This document shows positions 63,411 through 64,000 of a stretch of 64,000 nt of DNA, piece after piece. Origin of the DNA: Pseudoips prasinana (taxonomy: Eukaryota; Arthropoda; Insecta; Lepidoptera; Nolidae); the NCBI GenBank assembly GCA_951640165.1, contig OX621255.1:8060001-8124000 (forward strand), given 5' to 3'. The position numbers were made by a program, and so were the translations under genes. The notes under the pieces were generated by a model, which was given only the letters and a program-made list of their open reading frames with translations, did not search any database and was not told the origin of the DNA. The first letter of the stretch is position 1, and each line of letters begins with the position of its first letter.

Positions 63411-63858
63411 TACGAGTATATGCAATTTTTTTACGGAATAAACGATTTTTGACTTTTGACTAGCTCGGCGCCTTCGTTTGCCGCGTTACCGCATAGTACA
63501 ATTATTTGTGTTAGCCATTAAAAGTAATTTTGAGTCCGAGTTTTACTTTGAGTGACACAGTATTCATAATAATGTTAAGCATTTCATGTCCTAATTAGAA
63601 CAAAAATCTTTTTACTATCTATGACGAGTAGTACTGAAACGCAACCACAGATTTAAGATCAAAGCTAAACAATATATAGTACTTTGCCCTTTGGCACACA
63701 TTTCCAAAAGACTTACCTTGAATTTATTACAAAGATTTTCAATACAAGGAGCTGTATAACCACTTATTTTATTTGTGATGTTTAGTTATATTGTGTTCAT
63801 CAGTACCCCTAACAAAAGGTATTGTAATTCGAAATTCGATGGCGACAGGTAAAATATA
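63411..63858. other. unique DNA
   Basis: AATAAA near 63437 followed by a T-rich stretch could be a retroelement end, but nothing upstream supports that. Confidence 0.4.
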
Positions 63859-63993
63859 CAGACGCCAGCACATCAAGCTACCCCAATCTGTCAAATTTCC
63901 CCGATTGAAAGTGAACGTTAAACTTATGTGATAAAGTTGAAAATCTATGAAAGAAATATAACAGATAGGGGTAGGTGGATATGCTGGCTTCTG
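63859..63993 (+). mobile_element. MITE-F copy 5
   Basis: 135 bp; left end CAGACGCCAGCACATCAAGC, right end GGATATGCTGGCTTCTG, TA on both sides (63857-63858, 63994-63995). Confidence 0.85.
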
Positions 63994-64000
63994 TACCATT

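Overview
This window looks like gene-poor, AT-rich intergenic (or very long intronic) DNA from a moth or butterfly. That placement is an inference. It rests on the mix of Jockey and RTE non-LTR retrotransposons, non-autonomous Helitrons ending in CTAG, TA-flanked MITEs and several dispersed tRNA-headed SINE families whose sequences I recognise as typical of Lepidoptera. I found no convincing host protein-coding gene, no rRNA and no functional tRNA. The only substantial reading frames belong to retrotransposons: a Jockey-clade reverse transcriptase at the left edge (open to the edge, ending at 2014, with a 31-A tail) and a 5'-truncated RTE reverse transcriptase at 7029-8129 on the minus strand.

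Labels used below. SINE-A, SINE-B, SINE-C, SINE-N and SINE-O are dispersed repeats with tRNA-like heads (A-box/B-box). MITE-F is a 135-bp TA-flanked inverted-repeat element (five copies). MITE-G is a second inverted-repeat MITE. Hel are Helitron-like non-autonomous elements. RTE-1 is the family of the 7 kb reading frame. RTE-2 tails are 3' ends of another RTE family coding for a C-terminus like WTDDLV..AG..W and ending in a (ATG)n tail. H and Q repeats share that RTE-like tail. P, L and K are unclassified dispersed repeats, and 'CR1-like tails' are 5'-truncated non-LTR 3' ends with short microsatellite tails.

Layout. 0-9 kb: Jockey, MITE-F, SINEs, RTE-1, Helitron. 9-15 kb: CR1-like tail, a 5-unit tandem array (K), a perfect hairpin, an RTE-1 copy with internal inversion, L repeats. 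15-19 kb: dense cluster of mariner-like MITE, SINEs, four Helitron pieces and P. 19-31 kb: mostly unique AT-rich DNA with scattered repeats and a fold-back element at 27 kb. 31-41 kb: SINE pairs, a CR1-like insertion inside a SINE, a GC-rich palindrome, MITE-G, tandem duplications. 41-52 kb: MITE-F copies, tandem Helitrons, a duplicated segment and nested insertions. 52-64 kb: SINEs, hairpins, a hAT-like element inside a MITE-G copy, P with a nested insertion, a long Helitron and MITE-F at the right edge.

The informative biology is the stratigraphy of insertions: at least six nested cases, several with target-site duplications I can read, plus a field of near-perfect short-loop hairpins that do not belong to one sequence family.
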